Assembly (NCBI GenBank): GCA_959347315.1
Contig: OY365817.1
Span: 29,418,536 to 29,482,535 of the forward strand
Length of the DNA: 64,000 nucleotides
Source: Bimastos eiseni
Taxonomy: Eukaryota; Annelida; Clitellata; Crassiclitellata; Lumbricidae
Direction: 5' to 3'
Position 1 is the stretch's first letter. Each line of letters begins with the position of its first letter. Positions 48,901 through 61,480 of this stretch are shown here, one piece after another. Below the pieces are notes generated by a model, which ran no database searches, was not told the DNA's origin, and worked only from the letters and a program-made list of their open reading frames with translations. A program made the position numbers and the translations under genes.

Positions 48901-51900
48901 CTTTGGTGGTGGCGGATGCGGCGCCTGCTGTTGCAGCGGCTGGTGTTGTTGCTGTTGCAGAGGTTGGTGTTGCTGCAGAGGTGCAGAAACAAATAAACGG
49001 AAAATCCATCACTATGTTCATCATCCTCCGACTCCAAACCTTCTGTTTTGTCCCTTCTTTCAGTTACTTAGATCAATTAATTGAAAATGAGTGCTACATC
49101 TTTAAGACAGCACTCAGACATTCATTCATTCGTTATTCATTCATTCACAAGTGCATTGATAAGTGCCACTCCTAGATAACTATTCAGAGGTGCTCAAGAC
49201 CACATTTCTATTCTATTCTACTCTATTTACGGATTTATAAACTCTCACAGTACAACCTAATCAGAGGTACTCCCAGTGCGAAAGACCCCTATAGAAAAGA
49301 ATGTCTTAAGAGAACCAGCAGAAACAGTTGTGCTACTAGATAAGATTGCATCACGATTCACAGCAGGAAGGCTGTTCCATAGCGAAGGGCCAACAGAGGC
49401 ATAGGCAGGATGTTGAGCTGTGGCAGTTCTAGATTGCGGTACTAGAAGATCGTGACGGTCTAAGAACGGAGAACACGTCCGGTGGTAGCTGAGATAGGTT
49501 TCCTGATAAGACCACATAGATAGAGTGGAGCCTGACTCAACAATGCTTTGTAAGTCAGAATGAGAACTTTGAACTGAATCCTATCAGTCAGAGGAAGCCA
49601 ATGAATTTGTTGAGTCATGAAAGTAGAGATATGTGAGAAACGAGGAAGACGGGCAATCAAACGAGCAGCTGCAATGAGTACAGACTGGAGCGGAGTTTTG
49701 GTAAGCCAATGAGTAATGAGTTACAGTAGTCAATGCGGGAACAGATGAAGGCATGAACCATGGTCGAAAAATGGTCGAAGACACAGATCGTCGGATGGCG
49801 CATAGTCGCCGCAAATGATAGAAACTGGAGAGATTAGATATATGTGCAGAGAAGGATAGAGTACTGAGTGAAGTCCAGATTGCGGACATTTGTAGAGAAA
49901 CTAAATTGAGGGAACCACTTGGCAAGTAAAGCGCAATCAAGTTTAAGCAGCTGCTGGCGGGTGCCCAACCAGATCAATTGAGTCTTGGAAGAATTGATTG
50001 AGAGACGGTTTGAGGACATCCAACAGTTGAGATCAGCAGAGAGTGATTCAGATTGGCAAAATGGTTGGTTGGAAGTGGAGCCATGCACGAAGGCCTGAAC
50101 ATCATCAGCGTAGAGGTGACCTGACGTCGAGGTTTTGAAAAAGGCGAGGAACATCAGCTGTAGACATGATATATAGAAGCAGACCCAGTACGGATCCTTG
50201 AGGTACGCTAAATTGAACAGGTGCCCAAGAACTGCGGGAGTCACCTAGGATGATCATTTGGGTACGATCAGTAAGATAAGAGCAAAATCAAAGAAGAGGG
50301 AGACCACTATGACCAAAGGACATTTCAAGTGAAACACTTATGACAGGTTGGGGAGGGTGCTCTAGACAGCATCCAGAATGAGATACTTACAACTGGTGGT
50401 GGGGGTACGTCTTGAACACGCTCCTTCAGTTCGTTAAACTTCTCCACAAACTGAATATAAAAAAACCGATTGACAAACATTCAAATAAGAGTCGAACAAA
50501 GGAAGAAAACCTAAAAAAAATTAAAAGCCATTGAAAAACGATGATAAACAAATAACAAATAACAGATGATAAACAAATCACAGACCAATGAATCGAAGAT
50601 GTGCTCTTTGCTGAGAGTAAGAGCAAGGACGTTGCCTTGGGTGAGTCATATACGATGGTTGATGATAGGAAAGCAAAGAAACAATTGTTCCGTTAGAGGA
50701 AAACATTTCTAAAAGTAAATCTTAGTTAAGACCACCAGTACATTGCAAATACAATCCTTTCCACAGCCTGCTCACTTTTCTCCTCTTGCCTTGATTTTGC
50801 TAACTCACTTTTTCTTGGTCTCTCAGACCTTGAACTCAAAAGGCTGCAATAGGCCTACATCTAAAAGACATTAGCTCAAGTAGTGCTGTGTGGCCCACAA
50901 CGAACATGCTCCTCAGTCCTACTCCACCAGCTGCATTGGCTTCAGGTTGAATTCAGGATTAAATTTAAGTTGGCTCATTATTTTGACCTATAAAGTCTTC
51001 ATCACCAGAACACCTACCTAAATTCATGCTCTGCTAACTCCTTAAATGCCTCCTCGTTGCCTGCCATCATCAAGTACAGGTCTTTTAGCTGAGCCATGAT
51101 GCAGAACAGTTATGGGCTCTCGTGCATTTCACGTCTCTGCTCCTAGGGAATGGAATCGACTTCGTAGCTCAAATTCACTTCCTTCCTTCAAAAAGCGACT
51201 CAAAACTCAATATTTCTCATTTGCTTTCAAGAATTTGAAATATAATTGTATTTTCTCCTGGTGACTGACCATCCGTGCCTCCGAATCACATTTCGGTGTG
51301 ACCTTGCGTGTTACAAAGTTAATAAATAAATAAAATTATAAATAAATTTCCTTAATAAAGACTTATATGGTCTAGAAAGTACCTTCGTGAGGTCGGATTC
51401 ATTTGTGAATCCGAGGCCATAGACGGTAGCAGCCCGGCTGTCCGCCCACTGACCAAACTTCTGCGATGTTTTAGCAAAGACCATTGCTGGAGTGATTGTA
51501 CTGTTAATGGCAACCTGTAAGGAAATGAATTTCAAAGAATGGGGTCATAACTGCAAAAGGAATGACAGAAACAAAAGAAAGAGAATGCAATCAATCGCAA
51601 GACTTTCGAGTAGATGATACGATGATATGTTACAACATGTAAGTACATGCTCCTCAGTTACAAAAATTTCCTGCTCAGAGCATAAAGCAAGTAACCAGTA
51701 GCAGGCTTGACCAATTCTATTTACTATTCTATATGCTGACCTATTCGGATATTTGGTCTAATCTATTTCAGGCAATGAACAGAACTCATTTCTGAGTATG
51801 ATCAGAGTGTAGGGAGGATCAAACCTAAGGAGGAATTGGCTGTCAATTAACAACGAACCTTTGCTCCATCCATACTGATAATACGATAAGCGTTTCTTGC

Positions 51901-52270
51901 GATGTCATGATAGAATGAAACGCCAAGCGACTGAGGACTGACTGGCACCCAAGTCTTTTTCGTCTCCGGATCTATTTGAAACACGTGGGCTTTCAGAGTA
52001 AACAACGGCTGTGGTTGCTGGTCACTACAATATCACAACGCAACTTTAATGTAACGCACACGAATAACTCAGTGCGCAATACTATAGGGCACCTTCGCAA
52101 CAACTATCCGAAATACGGAACAGCTAGCCTTTCCAGTCCGATGAGCAAGTAAAGCGTTATTAGTACTGCACTCGTATATATGACAAATAAACTGCTATGA
52201 CATATTAAAATGCCAATATATTCCAACAAGACCATTGTTTGAAAACTATTCGCAACATTACTTACCCCAT
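45931..52270 (-). CDS. HOMER: Homer scaffold protein (EVH1 domain plus C-terminal coiled coil)
   Basis: Homer scaffolds link mGluR, IP3 receptor, ryanodine receptor and Shank through PPxxF motifs. Ten exons: 52270-52266, 52024-51859, 51514-51383, 50450-50391, 48972-48856, 48602-48541, 47655-47499, 47271-47161, 46510-46430, 46122-45931; all GT-AG and in phase, 360 aa (human HOMER1 about 366). Exon 1 codes only ATGGG before GTAAGT, so the protein starts M-G-D-Q-Q-P, close to vertebrate M-G-E-Q-P. EVH1 is residues about 1-110: [41 protein letters not shown]; the ligand-binding Trp is W27. A Gln/Pro-rich linker (exons 4-5, with PPPP) follows. The coiled coil is about 161-360, with [15 protein letters not shown] and a terminal zipper. 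A weaker donor at 48842 would break frame, so 48856 was chosen. Confidence 0.97.
46617..46872. repeat. About 54-bp pyrimidine-rich minisatellite
   Basis: CCACTCTCTTTCCCTCTGCT recurs with a period near 54 bp, with CTCCTCCTCC blocks, in HOMER intron 8. It resembles in composition, but not in unit, the 53-bp array in ROGDI. Confidence 0.85.
49257..50260 (-). mobile_element. Degenerate LINE fragment with RT YADD motif (family C)
   Basis: The minus strand shows LYADDVQAF (RT catalytic box), then [20 protein letters not shown], [26 protein letters not shown] and [11 protein letters not shown], in LINE ORF2 order but across several broken frames. It lies in HOMER intron 4 in the same orientation as the gene. 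It is related to the shorter remnants at 5010-5325 and 1123-1225. Confidence 0.85.
50800..51345 (+). mobile_element. LINE 3'-end fragment (family B)
   Basis: CTCAGACCTTGAACTCAAAAG and CTACTCCACCAGCTGCATTG match the reverse complement of the 32040-32960 element. The copy continues through CGTAGCTCAAATTCACTTCC to a TAATAAATAAATAAA tail, so the 3' end is intact. It lies in HOMER intron 3, antisense to the gene. Confidence 0.8.
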
Positions 52271-55200
52271 TTTTTGTTTTATTTTTCACAGTAATATACA
52301 TTAGCCATCACAAAACCAGACGTGAATCAAACTGGTATACGCGGCCATCCGTTCAGCTCTAGTAACAGTCAGTATGTTAGCACATTAATATTTCGTAATT
52401 GCCGAAATCGTGTGAAAGCTCATTTCGAAATGTACATAATTCTCACTTGAATAAGTCTTAGAACAGTTTGGACTTTCAGGGTTAGCTTCTGCGCGCGCTG
52501 TCTGCAATTTCGTGAACAATGTGTAAGCTGACTTAGCTGAGTGATGTCACCATAATTTGGTTGCACCGAATCCGAACTTAAGCAGTTCGCGTTCAGAACT
52601 TCAGATCGAAAGCAAGGAATAGATCGAAAATAATTAAGAAATTGCGAACAGAGGTAAGCCATTGGAATTGGATGTGCAGATAAGAGATCAAAACTAAAAT
52701 CTATAGTAGCTATGTATTTGGAAGGGTCAGTTATTTTCTTGATTTTGGTCGGGAAAGTCTGCGATGTTGATCTTTTTTGGAAAAGTATGATCGATCGATT
52801 ATGCAGCGGATGTTACATGGCATCTACAGATTAGTTTAGTCACTTCGATTAATTAATATTGTGTGCTGGAGGCAAGGAAAGACTCTGGGAAAAGGAAATG
52901 AAGAGTTGCGTGTTATTAGCATAAAGATTGTGATTACAAGAGTATGATTCTATATGAGATGGCTTACAGGATGAAGAGGAATAGACCCGTGCCCCATGAA
53001 AGAAGAAGACACATAATGGAAGCTGTTTAGATCAGTGGCTGGAGACTTTAACAGAGACAAGTAGAATAGGAGACATGGACATTATACTGTCTTGTTGGCA
53101 GCATACTGTCTTGTAACTCTTGTTGGCAGCTACTGACGGCAGAAACCAATTTATCGTACAGAGTTTCTAAACTTTCTATTGAGAACATGCATGGAATGTA
53201 CTTGTGAAGTAAGATTGGTGGGGATTGAGAGTATAATTTGCATCAGACTGTTTACTGTGCAAATAATACTGACAATTTCAGGCTGTCAGCGTTCACTGAA
53301 GATTACTTAAATAGTGAAATTTAAACTTTGCATTATTATGCAACACTGTTATTTAACTATAATTTAAAACTAATTTGAAGAAAAGTAATCTCTGGCGTAA
53401 ATGACGAGAAACGCGGCTATCATACGAGATCTCGTGATCTGTTACTCGAGATCTCGCCCTAATTTAGGGAAGATGGTTGAGGGCCATTAAAAGTTTTTCT
53501 GCTTTTATTTTAACGGTTTTCTTATTTCATTTCTTCTCATTGTAAGTGTATTTGTCGGGTCCTAGTGGCTTGGATAATTTCTTTTGATTGCATCGAATAG
53601 ATATGTAAAATCAGTTACTGGACATTATTTGATTCATACAAACCGAAATCGCGACCTACACGGTCCCTAGAGGGCGGTTTAGGAGCAAACTCACATTTGT
53701 TTAATTCTCCTGAAACTGCGTAATTGTAATTATGAGTGAAAACATTTATCTCCCAAGATATTTTGATTGTTATTCATTAGTCGTTTACAAGGTTTGACTC
53801 AACTGATGCGAAAGAAATCCGCTATATTTGAAATCGTAGGTGTAACTAAAGGTCTTGGTCCCAGAGATCACATCACGCCAAGACTGCAACAGCTATACTT
53901 GCTTTCCATCGGCGGTCGTATGACGTGTCGCACTTAATATCTCCCTTCTCATGTATCATATCCACCCAGGAACCTTTCCTGTATGCATGACGTCCATGGT
54001 CATGCCATGTTCATGGATTCCATTGTCACGTCATGTTTTGTCTCCAACTCTAAAAGGCTTTGAGTTTTAGCACAAGTGGTTTTAACATACTTCAAACAAA
54101 CAGAAATGTTGGAAATAAAGCCTTCTCGGTCTTAGGACCCATAGAATGAAACAGTCTCCAAACTTCGGTTCCTTGGTGCATATCTGTTACTCAGTTTTAA
54201 TCCAAATTAAAAACTTATCTAGCTACATTGCATTATCACTAAAAGTGCGGCGAAATGTGCTCTAGGGCAAGACTTGTTTTTGCAAAAGCATGCCATAAAT
54301 TTTCAATTATATTTTTGATTCTGTACATTAGCAATTCCTGTTTTGACATGACCATTGTCTTTCTATGGTTAATCACATGGACCTTAAATGTTTCTCTGGT
54401 GCATAGATTTTATGTCGTCTTCTAAACTTGATGATACCAGATGTAATCTGAAATACTTAGGGCCTTTCCTGCATATAATATATTAGTCTGGTGCAAAGAA
54501 ACTAAGGCATTTGTCGAAATTGTTAAGGAACCACAGTAACAATTTTAGCTATGTATAAATCTCTGGAACAATTCACACTGGGTGGGTAATGGCATAGGTC
54601 AGAGATCGTAATGGATTTGGGGATGACCAGTATATGACAAAGTCAAAAGATGTGACAGAAAGTTATTTATAGTTGAATTGCAGCTGGAGCTGTCAGCTAT
54701 ACTGTCTATGCTAACAAAGAGCAAAATATTGCAAAAACGAGTCTGATGTGCATGTGCTAGCAATTAATTAATTTGTAGTACTTGGCACAAACTGGGACTA
54801 ACAAACAATGGGTTCGAGTTTTAACAAAGATCGGCTTTCCGATGTTCTGTTTTTAAAACGAAAATAGAATTTTTTTATTTATGAAATGACAGTCAACCTA
54901 ACTAAAAACACATGCTGTTACTAGTACTACTTACTAGTTACTACCTCTTAGTATGAACTGAGGCAAACCCAAAATTCATATTAACTGTGATAACAACTAT
55001 GCTAAAAATTGAGAGAATGAAACCTTTAATATTGTATCTTGGACTCTGTTCAACTCAACTTCTAACACTCGGACTCGGCAGGAAATTTGCACTCTGGTCA
55101 TCTGTATAATTTATCAGAATTATATACCTTTGTTACAGATTATCATAATACATTTACTTAAAAGCTGTAGTTCGTGCATTACATACCATGTAGAGAGAAT

Positions 55201-55774
55201 GATGATGACGTTTGGTATTCATTTAGTAAAAAACATAATTTCCAAACATCTTACGGAGCCTACAACAAATGTGAAAAATGTTAATCTGTTCATTCTTTGA
55301 ATGATAAACAGAAAATGTGTACAACTTATGAGAATAACTCGGCTAAATCCACATGGGATATTTTCCATTTTCTGGAGAATGACCCATTTACATATCCTCA
55401 ATTTTGAGTGATTTGCCATTATTATGATGACTTTAGTATTTACACAGCTTAAGTTGCTTATCGATTGTGTGTCTGTGTTATGCACATGCACATATGGTGA
55501 TTCCCAGTATGATATAAGGGAGTAATTTTTAACATTGAAGTATAATTTATTATTATCAAGTGATCATGGATAGATAAGTCATTTATATTTTATGAATACC
55601 AGTTGTACAAAAAGTGCTGAATTATTAATTGAGCCAGTGATGGATTAAGGTGGCATGTTCAGAATGGCTTAGAATGATGTTCTATGCAAAAGTTCTCGTG
55701 AATTACATATGTTATGACCAGAGTTTGGAATAATAATTAATCTGTCTCTTTGGTTTCTCAGAAGACCAACCAAC
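52271..55774. other. Divergent spacer between HOMER and the CNBP-like gene
   Basis: About 3.5 kb with both promoters somewhere inside, an acceptor for the CNBP first coding exon at 55761, and an old LINE copy at 53860-54305. No other coding signal recognised. Confidence 0.55.
53860..54305 (+). mobile_element. Highly decayed LINE 3' end (family D)
   Basis: Collinear with 23310-23690: CTGCAACAGCTATACTTGCT, TCCCTTCTCATGTA, ATGACGTCCATGG, CTTAGGACCCATAGAATG and GCAAGACTTG occur in the same order with many substitutions and no open frame. Confidence 0.7.
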
Positions 55775-58342
55775 ATGGGTGACCGCGACAAATGCTTCAA
55801 CTGTGGACGGTCTGGTCACTTTGCTCGTGAGTGTAAACAAGGTGGTGGAGCGTCACGTGGTGGACCTCGTGGAGGAGGAAGAGGAGGAGGAGGTGGTCGC
55901 ATGGGAGGAGGAGGAGGCAGCTCTGGTAATTAGAAGTCTTCTGTCTCATAATGTAGGTGTAAAAGTTTAGACGGCACTGTTGGAGGAGCGACTTTTTAAA
56001 ATCATCACTATTGACTGATTATTATTTGTTCTTTGGTTATTCGTTTAATTCTCAGAAAAGTGGATTATATGGTAATAATAATAATAATGCTACAGGTCTC
56101 ATCTGTCAGATACGAATGAGTCTGCTTTGCATCTGCACTTTTTTGCTTGATGCCTTCCTTCCTTATATATATCTTTTGTGTAGATCCACTGACCTTATTT
56201 TGTTGACCTCACAAGAGAAAGCTGCTTGTTTGTCTGTAATGCTGTGCAGTGTAAGAAAACTACTACAGATGTTCTGAAAAGAAAGATTTGGATTGTTTTA
56301 ACAGATTACTTTCAGGATATTTTAAAGAAAGATTTGGATTGTTTTAACAGATTACTTTCAGGATATATTAAACCCATTGGTACCATATCTTTAACCATAT
56401 ACATTTCCAAGTTAATCAATTCTTCTTATGTCCAACTGAAGCAATGTAATGTAATGGAGCACTTACATAGCGCCACTCGAATCAGAAACGTCTCGGGACT
56501 ATTCGCAGATCTGTTTTGTCCCTATCTTTACCTCAGTTATCAGTGATTTTGTCAGTTCTTGCAACGACTATTGCAATTCTCTCTTTCTTGGCTTAGGTAC
56601 ATTTATATCCTCTTCAGTTTGTGTGCTGTATGCTACTAAAAGTCAGCTTATATGGCTTGCATGTCTGATTTCTCTCATAATTTAATAAAAACTTATCAGA
56701 TACAAAAATAGGCTTACTATCCTTTGTGATGAGATTCGAATGTAGTAGAGCTAGAGATGAATTCGCAAACAACTCGCCCGAACAACATGATGTAATAATG
56801 ACTGCTTGTTATGTGCAGTTGAGTGAGTGATGGTTCTCAGATGCTCTGAATATGAGATGACTATTTTAAATTAAATGTGGAAAACTAATTAACAGACATT
56901 AATAGACGGACACTGTAAACGATTTGGTGAGTCTACAGTAACTAGCTTTTTGTTATGTTCATTTGAATTTTGCAATTGTTTTAAAGCACAATGTGTTTGC
57001 TTGAAGGCGCCTGTTACAACTGCGGCAAAGTGGGACATCTGTCGAGAGAATGCACTGAACGAAGAAGCGACGATCGCGACGACAGTCGCAGATGCTACAA
57101 CTGTGGAGAGCCTGGACATCTGTCTCGAGACTGTCCCGAGGAGCGATCGGACAGAAGACTAGGAGGAGGAGGAGGAGGAAGAGGAGGAGGTGGAGGTGGT
57201 GGTGGTGGTGGTGCTTGCTACACCTGTGGAGAGATGGGGCACATGGCCAGGGATTGTCCAGACAGTGGAAGAAGAGGAGGTGGAGGAGGAGGAGGTGGTG
57301 GTGGTGGCAACTGCTTCAAGTACGTACTGCTTTAAAATGGCGCAGTCATCCTCGTTCCTCTTCCTCCTCTTGAACTCTAACTCTAGCAAGAAGTCATTGT
57401 TTAAATTGCATGGCTGAGCACTGGGTTTAGAATAGCTACAAACATTAAAATGATGGACTAGAATGGGGCGTGGTGCCTTTGCTAAGAAAATTAAGTCTCC
57501 CACTTTTGGCAGCATTGACTGCCTTTGCTGCTGGCTTGGGGGGACTGCTCTTCTCATCTTCATCTTGGTTGCTATGATTTCTGTCTTATTCACATTAGAT
57601 TTTGATGAAGCAATTTTTAGCAAACCTAAAAAACTGGTGATTATGTGGCTCTAACTGTTCAGATGGCCGTGTTGTGTTAACTACTTGTAAAGGCCGCAAA
57701 AAACTGATGGAACTTTGCTATGAATGCAGGAAGGAATTCCTGATGATTATATTTCTTGATGTTGAAGTTTGTTTATGGTCTGATATTTAAGATGAGATAA
57801 CAAAATCAGAATCACAACTTTAACCCCGGATATTGGCCAAGGCTCGTTCTGTCTGTGTCCGTCTGTCTTATCTGTCTGTCTAATGAGATGCAAATTTCTT
57901 ATCCAACTGATCAGTTTGTTGCAGGAGTTATTCTTTCATGTCCAATGAGAAAGTTTGTTAGAACCATGGTCTACATATATGATCTGAACTTGTAGATGTT
58001 GCTCTGCCCTGCAATGATTGATTTTTGTACATGTTTATGAATTGCCTTGGTATGAATTGGTCAGACTAATGATCAGACACATCTTCTGTGACCTAAATCA
58101 TTTGCCATCAGTGTCTAATGCCATTGTACAATAGACACTGATGGCACAATTAAAGACTTCACTAATTTTAATTAAAAATTAATAACGAAAGCTGTTTTCG
58201 TTTTAGATGCGGTGATCCGGGCCATTTCTCGAGGGAGTGTCCGAAGGGTGGTGATGGCGGCGGCGGCGGCGGCAGCAATGTCCGTTGTTACAGTTGCAAC
58301 GAGATCGGGCACATTGCTCAGAATTGCCCAGCAAAGGAATAG
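55775..58342 (+). CDS. CNBP: CNBP-like CCHC zinc-knuckle nucleic acid-binding protein
   Basis: Single-stranded RNA/DNA-binding protein of the CNBP/GIS2/byr3 type, acting in translation and G-quadruplex unwinding in known members. Three exons in phase: 55775-55925, 57007-57319, 58207-58342; 199 aa. There are six CX2CX4HX4C knuckles: [70 protein letters not shown] and [14 protein letters not shown]. As in vertebrate CNBP, the first knuckle is followed by an Arg/Gly-rich box. Here further poly-glycine linkers (GGA/GGT codon runs) separate the others; human CNBP has seven knuckles and short linkers. A 5' noncoding exon is likely because CTCAG lies 13 bp before the ATG. AATAAA at 59901 could close a 1.5 kb 3'UTR; ATTAAA near 58517 is an earlier option. 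Confidence 0.9.
56276..56368. repeat. About 49-bp tandem duplication in CNBP intron 1
   Basis: AAAGAAAGATTTGGATTGTT through TTTCAGGATAT occurs twice in direct succession, almost identical. Confidence 0.9.
56437..56600 (+). mobile_element. Possible old repeat: TACATAGCGCC motif and RT-like remnant
   Basis: ACTTACATAGCGCCACTCGA resembles the dispersed ATATAGCGC motif. Downstream, TGCAACGACTATTGCAATTC could encode a remnant of the DYCNS box found in LINE family D. Short and decayed. Confidence 0.35.
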
Positions 58343-60650
58343 GCAACAAATGTCATGCACCAGTGCACCCCATAGATATTGTTACAGGGCACAGGTGACA
58401 TGGATGGGGCAGAAATCCAAGTGGGGGGGCATTGTCACAGATTCAAGAATCACTGTGTAGTACCTTCCCCACTTGAACTGCTTCTTTATTTTAGATGAAC
58501 TCTTGAATTTTTGAAAAAATTAAATGCCGTTCAACTGATAACTTTGCGGATCGGATTCTTGTGTTTGCCCAAAAGCTTTTTCTCTGTTGACAGTTGTCAA
58601 CACTTGTACCACATAGGAATTTCGTTCTTCACCAGTTTACCGATTTTAACAATATTTGCTGATAAATTTGTGTCACTAAAATTTTCAGATTTGTTTATCC
58701 CAGTTTTTACGATGAAGTGTTTTGTCTGAATTTTTCCGTTTGGCTGTTTATAATCTTTTAGCATCTTCTTCAGTTGTTATTGTTACCCCATCAAACTCAA
58801 TGGGAGGGAAGGGATTCTTTTTGATGTATGGTATGCATTTAACCTGGAAGTTGATATCGTTGGTTTGCTGGAATTCTTACAGAGATTGGAAAGTTGAGAA
58901 TCAGTGAGATTTCCGTTGTCTTCAAGATATCTGTGCTTTAGAATAGAAGACAAGACGTCGTCGTCGTATGATGACTCTGTTGCCGTCTTTTGTGATACAT
59001 ACTGTTTGAAGCGGTGTTAAAACTGAAGAGAGGGGGAGGGATCTGTCTTGCCTTATCCAGTTTGGGAGTACACTGGAAGTTGCAAATAATTCTGGTGAAT
59101 GGTGGAGGAGGTAGGGAGGAGATTGGCGATTGTCTTCAAGGGCATTGCAATTGCTGTATGTATGTATGTGTAGGTATGTATTGGTCTGTGTCTGTGTGCT
59201 GATGCATTTCTCGGTCTTTAGCTTTGTTTTCATGAGTTTAGTTATGATTTGATGTGTGTTAATCTGTTCAAAATAGGTTTTAGCCAGACAGTGAATGACG
59301 ACGGAGTGTAGTGGGAACTTCTGATTTCCCGCTCTGCCAGTTTCTTGTGTAACATTGTTGTGTGCAGTTGTTTCTTTGTGTTTCATCTGGTGGATGACTG
59401 TGCGTCTTGCTCTGTGTCTGCTTTCAATGCAGTCGTGGAACGAGTCATTCGATGTGAATGCTCTGCCTTACTACACCTTTATATTCAAATATGCAAATGT
59501 CCAATTGCATATGTTCTGGTAGTCGGCTTTATTTTTGAGAAATGTGTTTCATGGGATTGCTGATAGTATATTTCAATGGGAGAAATTTAAAGGAGTCGGA
59601 TTTGATGCAGTTTTTACTGGCTAAAGCTTGCTGCTGCTGCTGTTGCCGTAGTTTAGGGGTGTAGTGGGCTGTTTCTGTTCAGTTGCTGTATTTGTTTAGT
59701 GGGTGGTGATGATGATGATGATGGTGATGATGATAACATGTCAATACAGGGTCATGGCTCCATGACACAATTTGATCGCACTTTCTTGAAATTGGTTTCT
59801 TTCTCTTTGAATATTGTAACTTAGACACTTCTGGCCATGTTGAAAAAGCTTTGACATTTCTCTGATACAGGTTAATGACAACTTTTCTTAGCCATCTATG
59901 AATAAAATTGAATTAAATTGTCTCGATGGTAGGAAAGGATGATATTGAATTCTTTTCCAATGATCAGTTTTGAGAACTTGTCTTTCAGTTTTGATTGGAT
60001 TGTAAATTAAATGGCAAAGTGCTTCTGCTTTAGTTTTGCTGAATTTGTCATATGTCATTTATTTCTGTTTCTGCCCTTGATATAGTCTTGGGATTTGCAA
60101 TCCACATGATTGTATTTGGAAAAGCTATGTCTGTCCAACGTTTGTGTTGCTCTCTTTGTGCTTCAAGAATAGGCCAAGACATAAAGCGAATTTATCAATT
60201 TCTCTTAAACTGCCAAATCAGTGTTTTCTCGAGTCTCTATCTGAAGCATTCAAAACATGAATTTCTGGGTTCCTGCCTGAAATAGTTTATTAAGTAATGA
60301 TTGCTAGTGATGACTACCAGAGGCATAGCTTGGTTATTGTGCACCTTTTCTAATTGATATCACATATTTCAATTACATATATATAGAGACAATTTATACA
60401 TGACTGGCATAATCAGTCTAAAAAAATACTTTAAAATTTTTTATATTTAATTATTGCAAAGTGGTCAATAACGTGATAAAAAAAAATTTTCTTCAATGTT
60501 TCTCGTTTGATGCTAAGAAGAGCAAGATCGCTAAAACGATCTTGTCCCGCTGAAGCCCACAAATATGACCAAAAAAATTAACTTCAATTTGTTATTGTTT
60601 TTCAAGTTTTACACAGTGCTTAAAGTGTAAAAAAAGAAGTGTATGGACGA

Positions 60651-61152
60651 TAGGGGTGCCGCCCATAAATGACGTCACACAATTTTTGACCCCTACCCCC
60701 TTCGTTACACATCGTCACAAATGCCACGACCCCTCAAATATGACGTCACATCACAAGGCCCTGACCCCCCCCCAAATCAAACCAGATGTTCAGACTGGTA
60801 TGCAAATTTTCTTATAATTATCAAAATTTTTTATTGCAACTATAAAATATTTCAAATTATAATAGTAGAATGAAGAAAAATGGAGAAATTAAGTAGCCTG
60901 TGATGATTACAATCTTATGTATGTTTCAGAATGAAAGACTATCATCATAATTAGTGTTGTTTAATTGTGGTAACAACTACTGCTAATTAAGTGGAACTTG
61001 TTTAAATGAGTGTAAGTTTTTAATATAATTACCTACTGTGATATGATGATGTGACGTCACATTTCGTCGACCCCTCTCCCCCTTATCCAACATTGTCACA
61101 AATTTGTGACCCCTCCCCGTAGGCGCGTGACGTCATTTATGAACAGCCCCTA
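60651..61152. mobile_element. MITE with CATAAATGACGTCAC terminal inverted repeats and TA duplication
   Basis: Left end TAGGGGTGCCGCCCATAAAT then GACGTCAC; right end, reverse-complemented, TAGGGGCTGTTCATAAATGA then CGTCAC. The inverted ends extend inward as GACCCCT, TTTGTGACAATG-like and TGTGACGTCACA-like blocks. TA flanks both sides (60651-60652, 61151-61152), so the body is about 498 bp. No coding capacity. I do not assign a superfamily. Confidence 0.85.
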
Positions 61153-61394
61153 GTGTCAAAAAGTTAAGAACTAAAGATTGCAAAGGCAGAGCACCAACAT
61201 ATTATTAAGTAGACGACAAATGGTTCGTGCACTGTGGTCCACCGTGTTCGTTAAAATAGAAGTTGTATTGGTGATAATAATGATGCTGGAATAGAAATTG
61301 GGCTGGTGAACGAATATCTTCCAAAACAGATGCTATTTAGATGAACATAATGCCTACTGAAATAAAAGTTGTATCATTGAAAAGAATATTAGCC

Positions 61395-61480
61395 TAAATA
61401 GAAGTTGAATTGATAAAAATGGTTCTTCCTGAACCAGATGCTGGATTTGCAGACATTATTATCAATTCAACTTCTATTTA
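61395..61480. repeat. 21-bp perfect inverted repeat, 44-base loop
   Basis: TAAATAGAAGTTGAATTGAT plus A at 61395-61415 is the exact reverse complement of 61460-61480. Related AAATAGAAGTTGTATTG and GAATAGAAATTGGG phrases occur at 61254-61300, so the whole 61250-61510 block looks like a decayed repeat. Confidence 0.8.
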
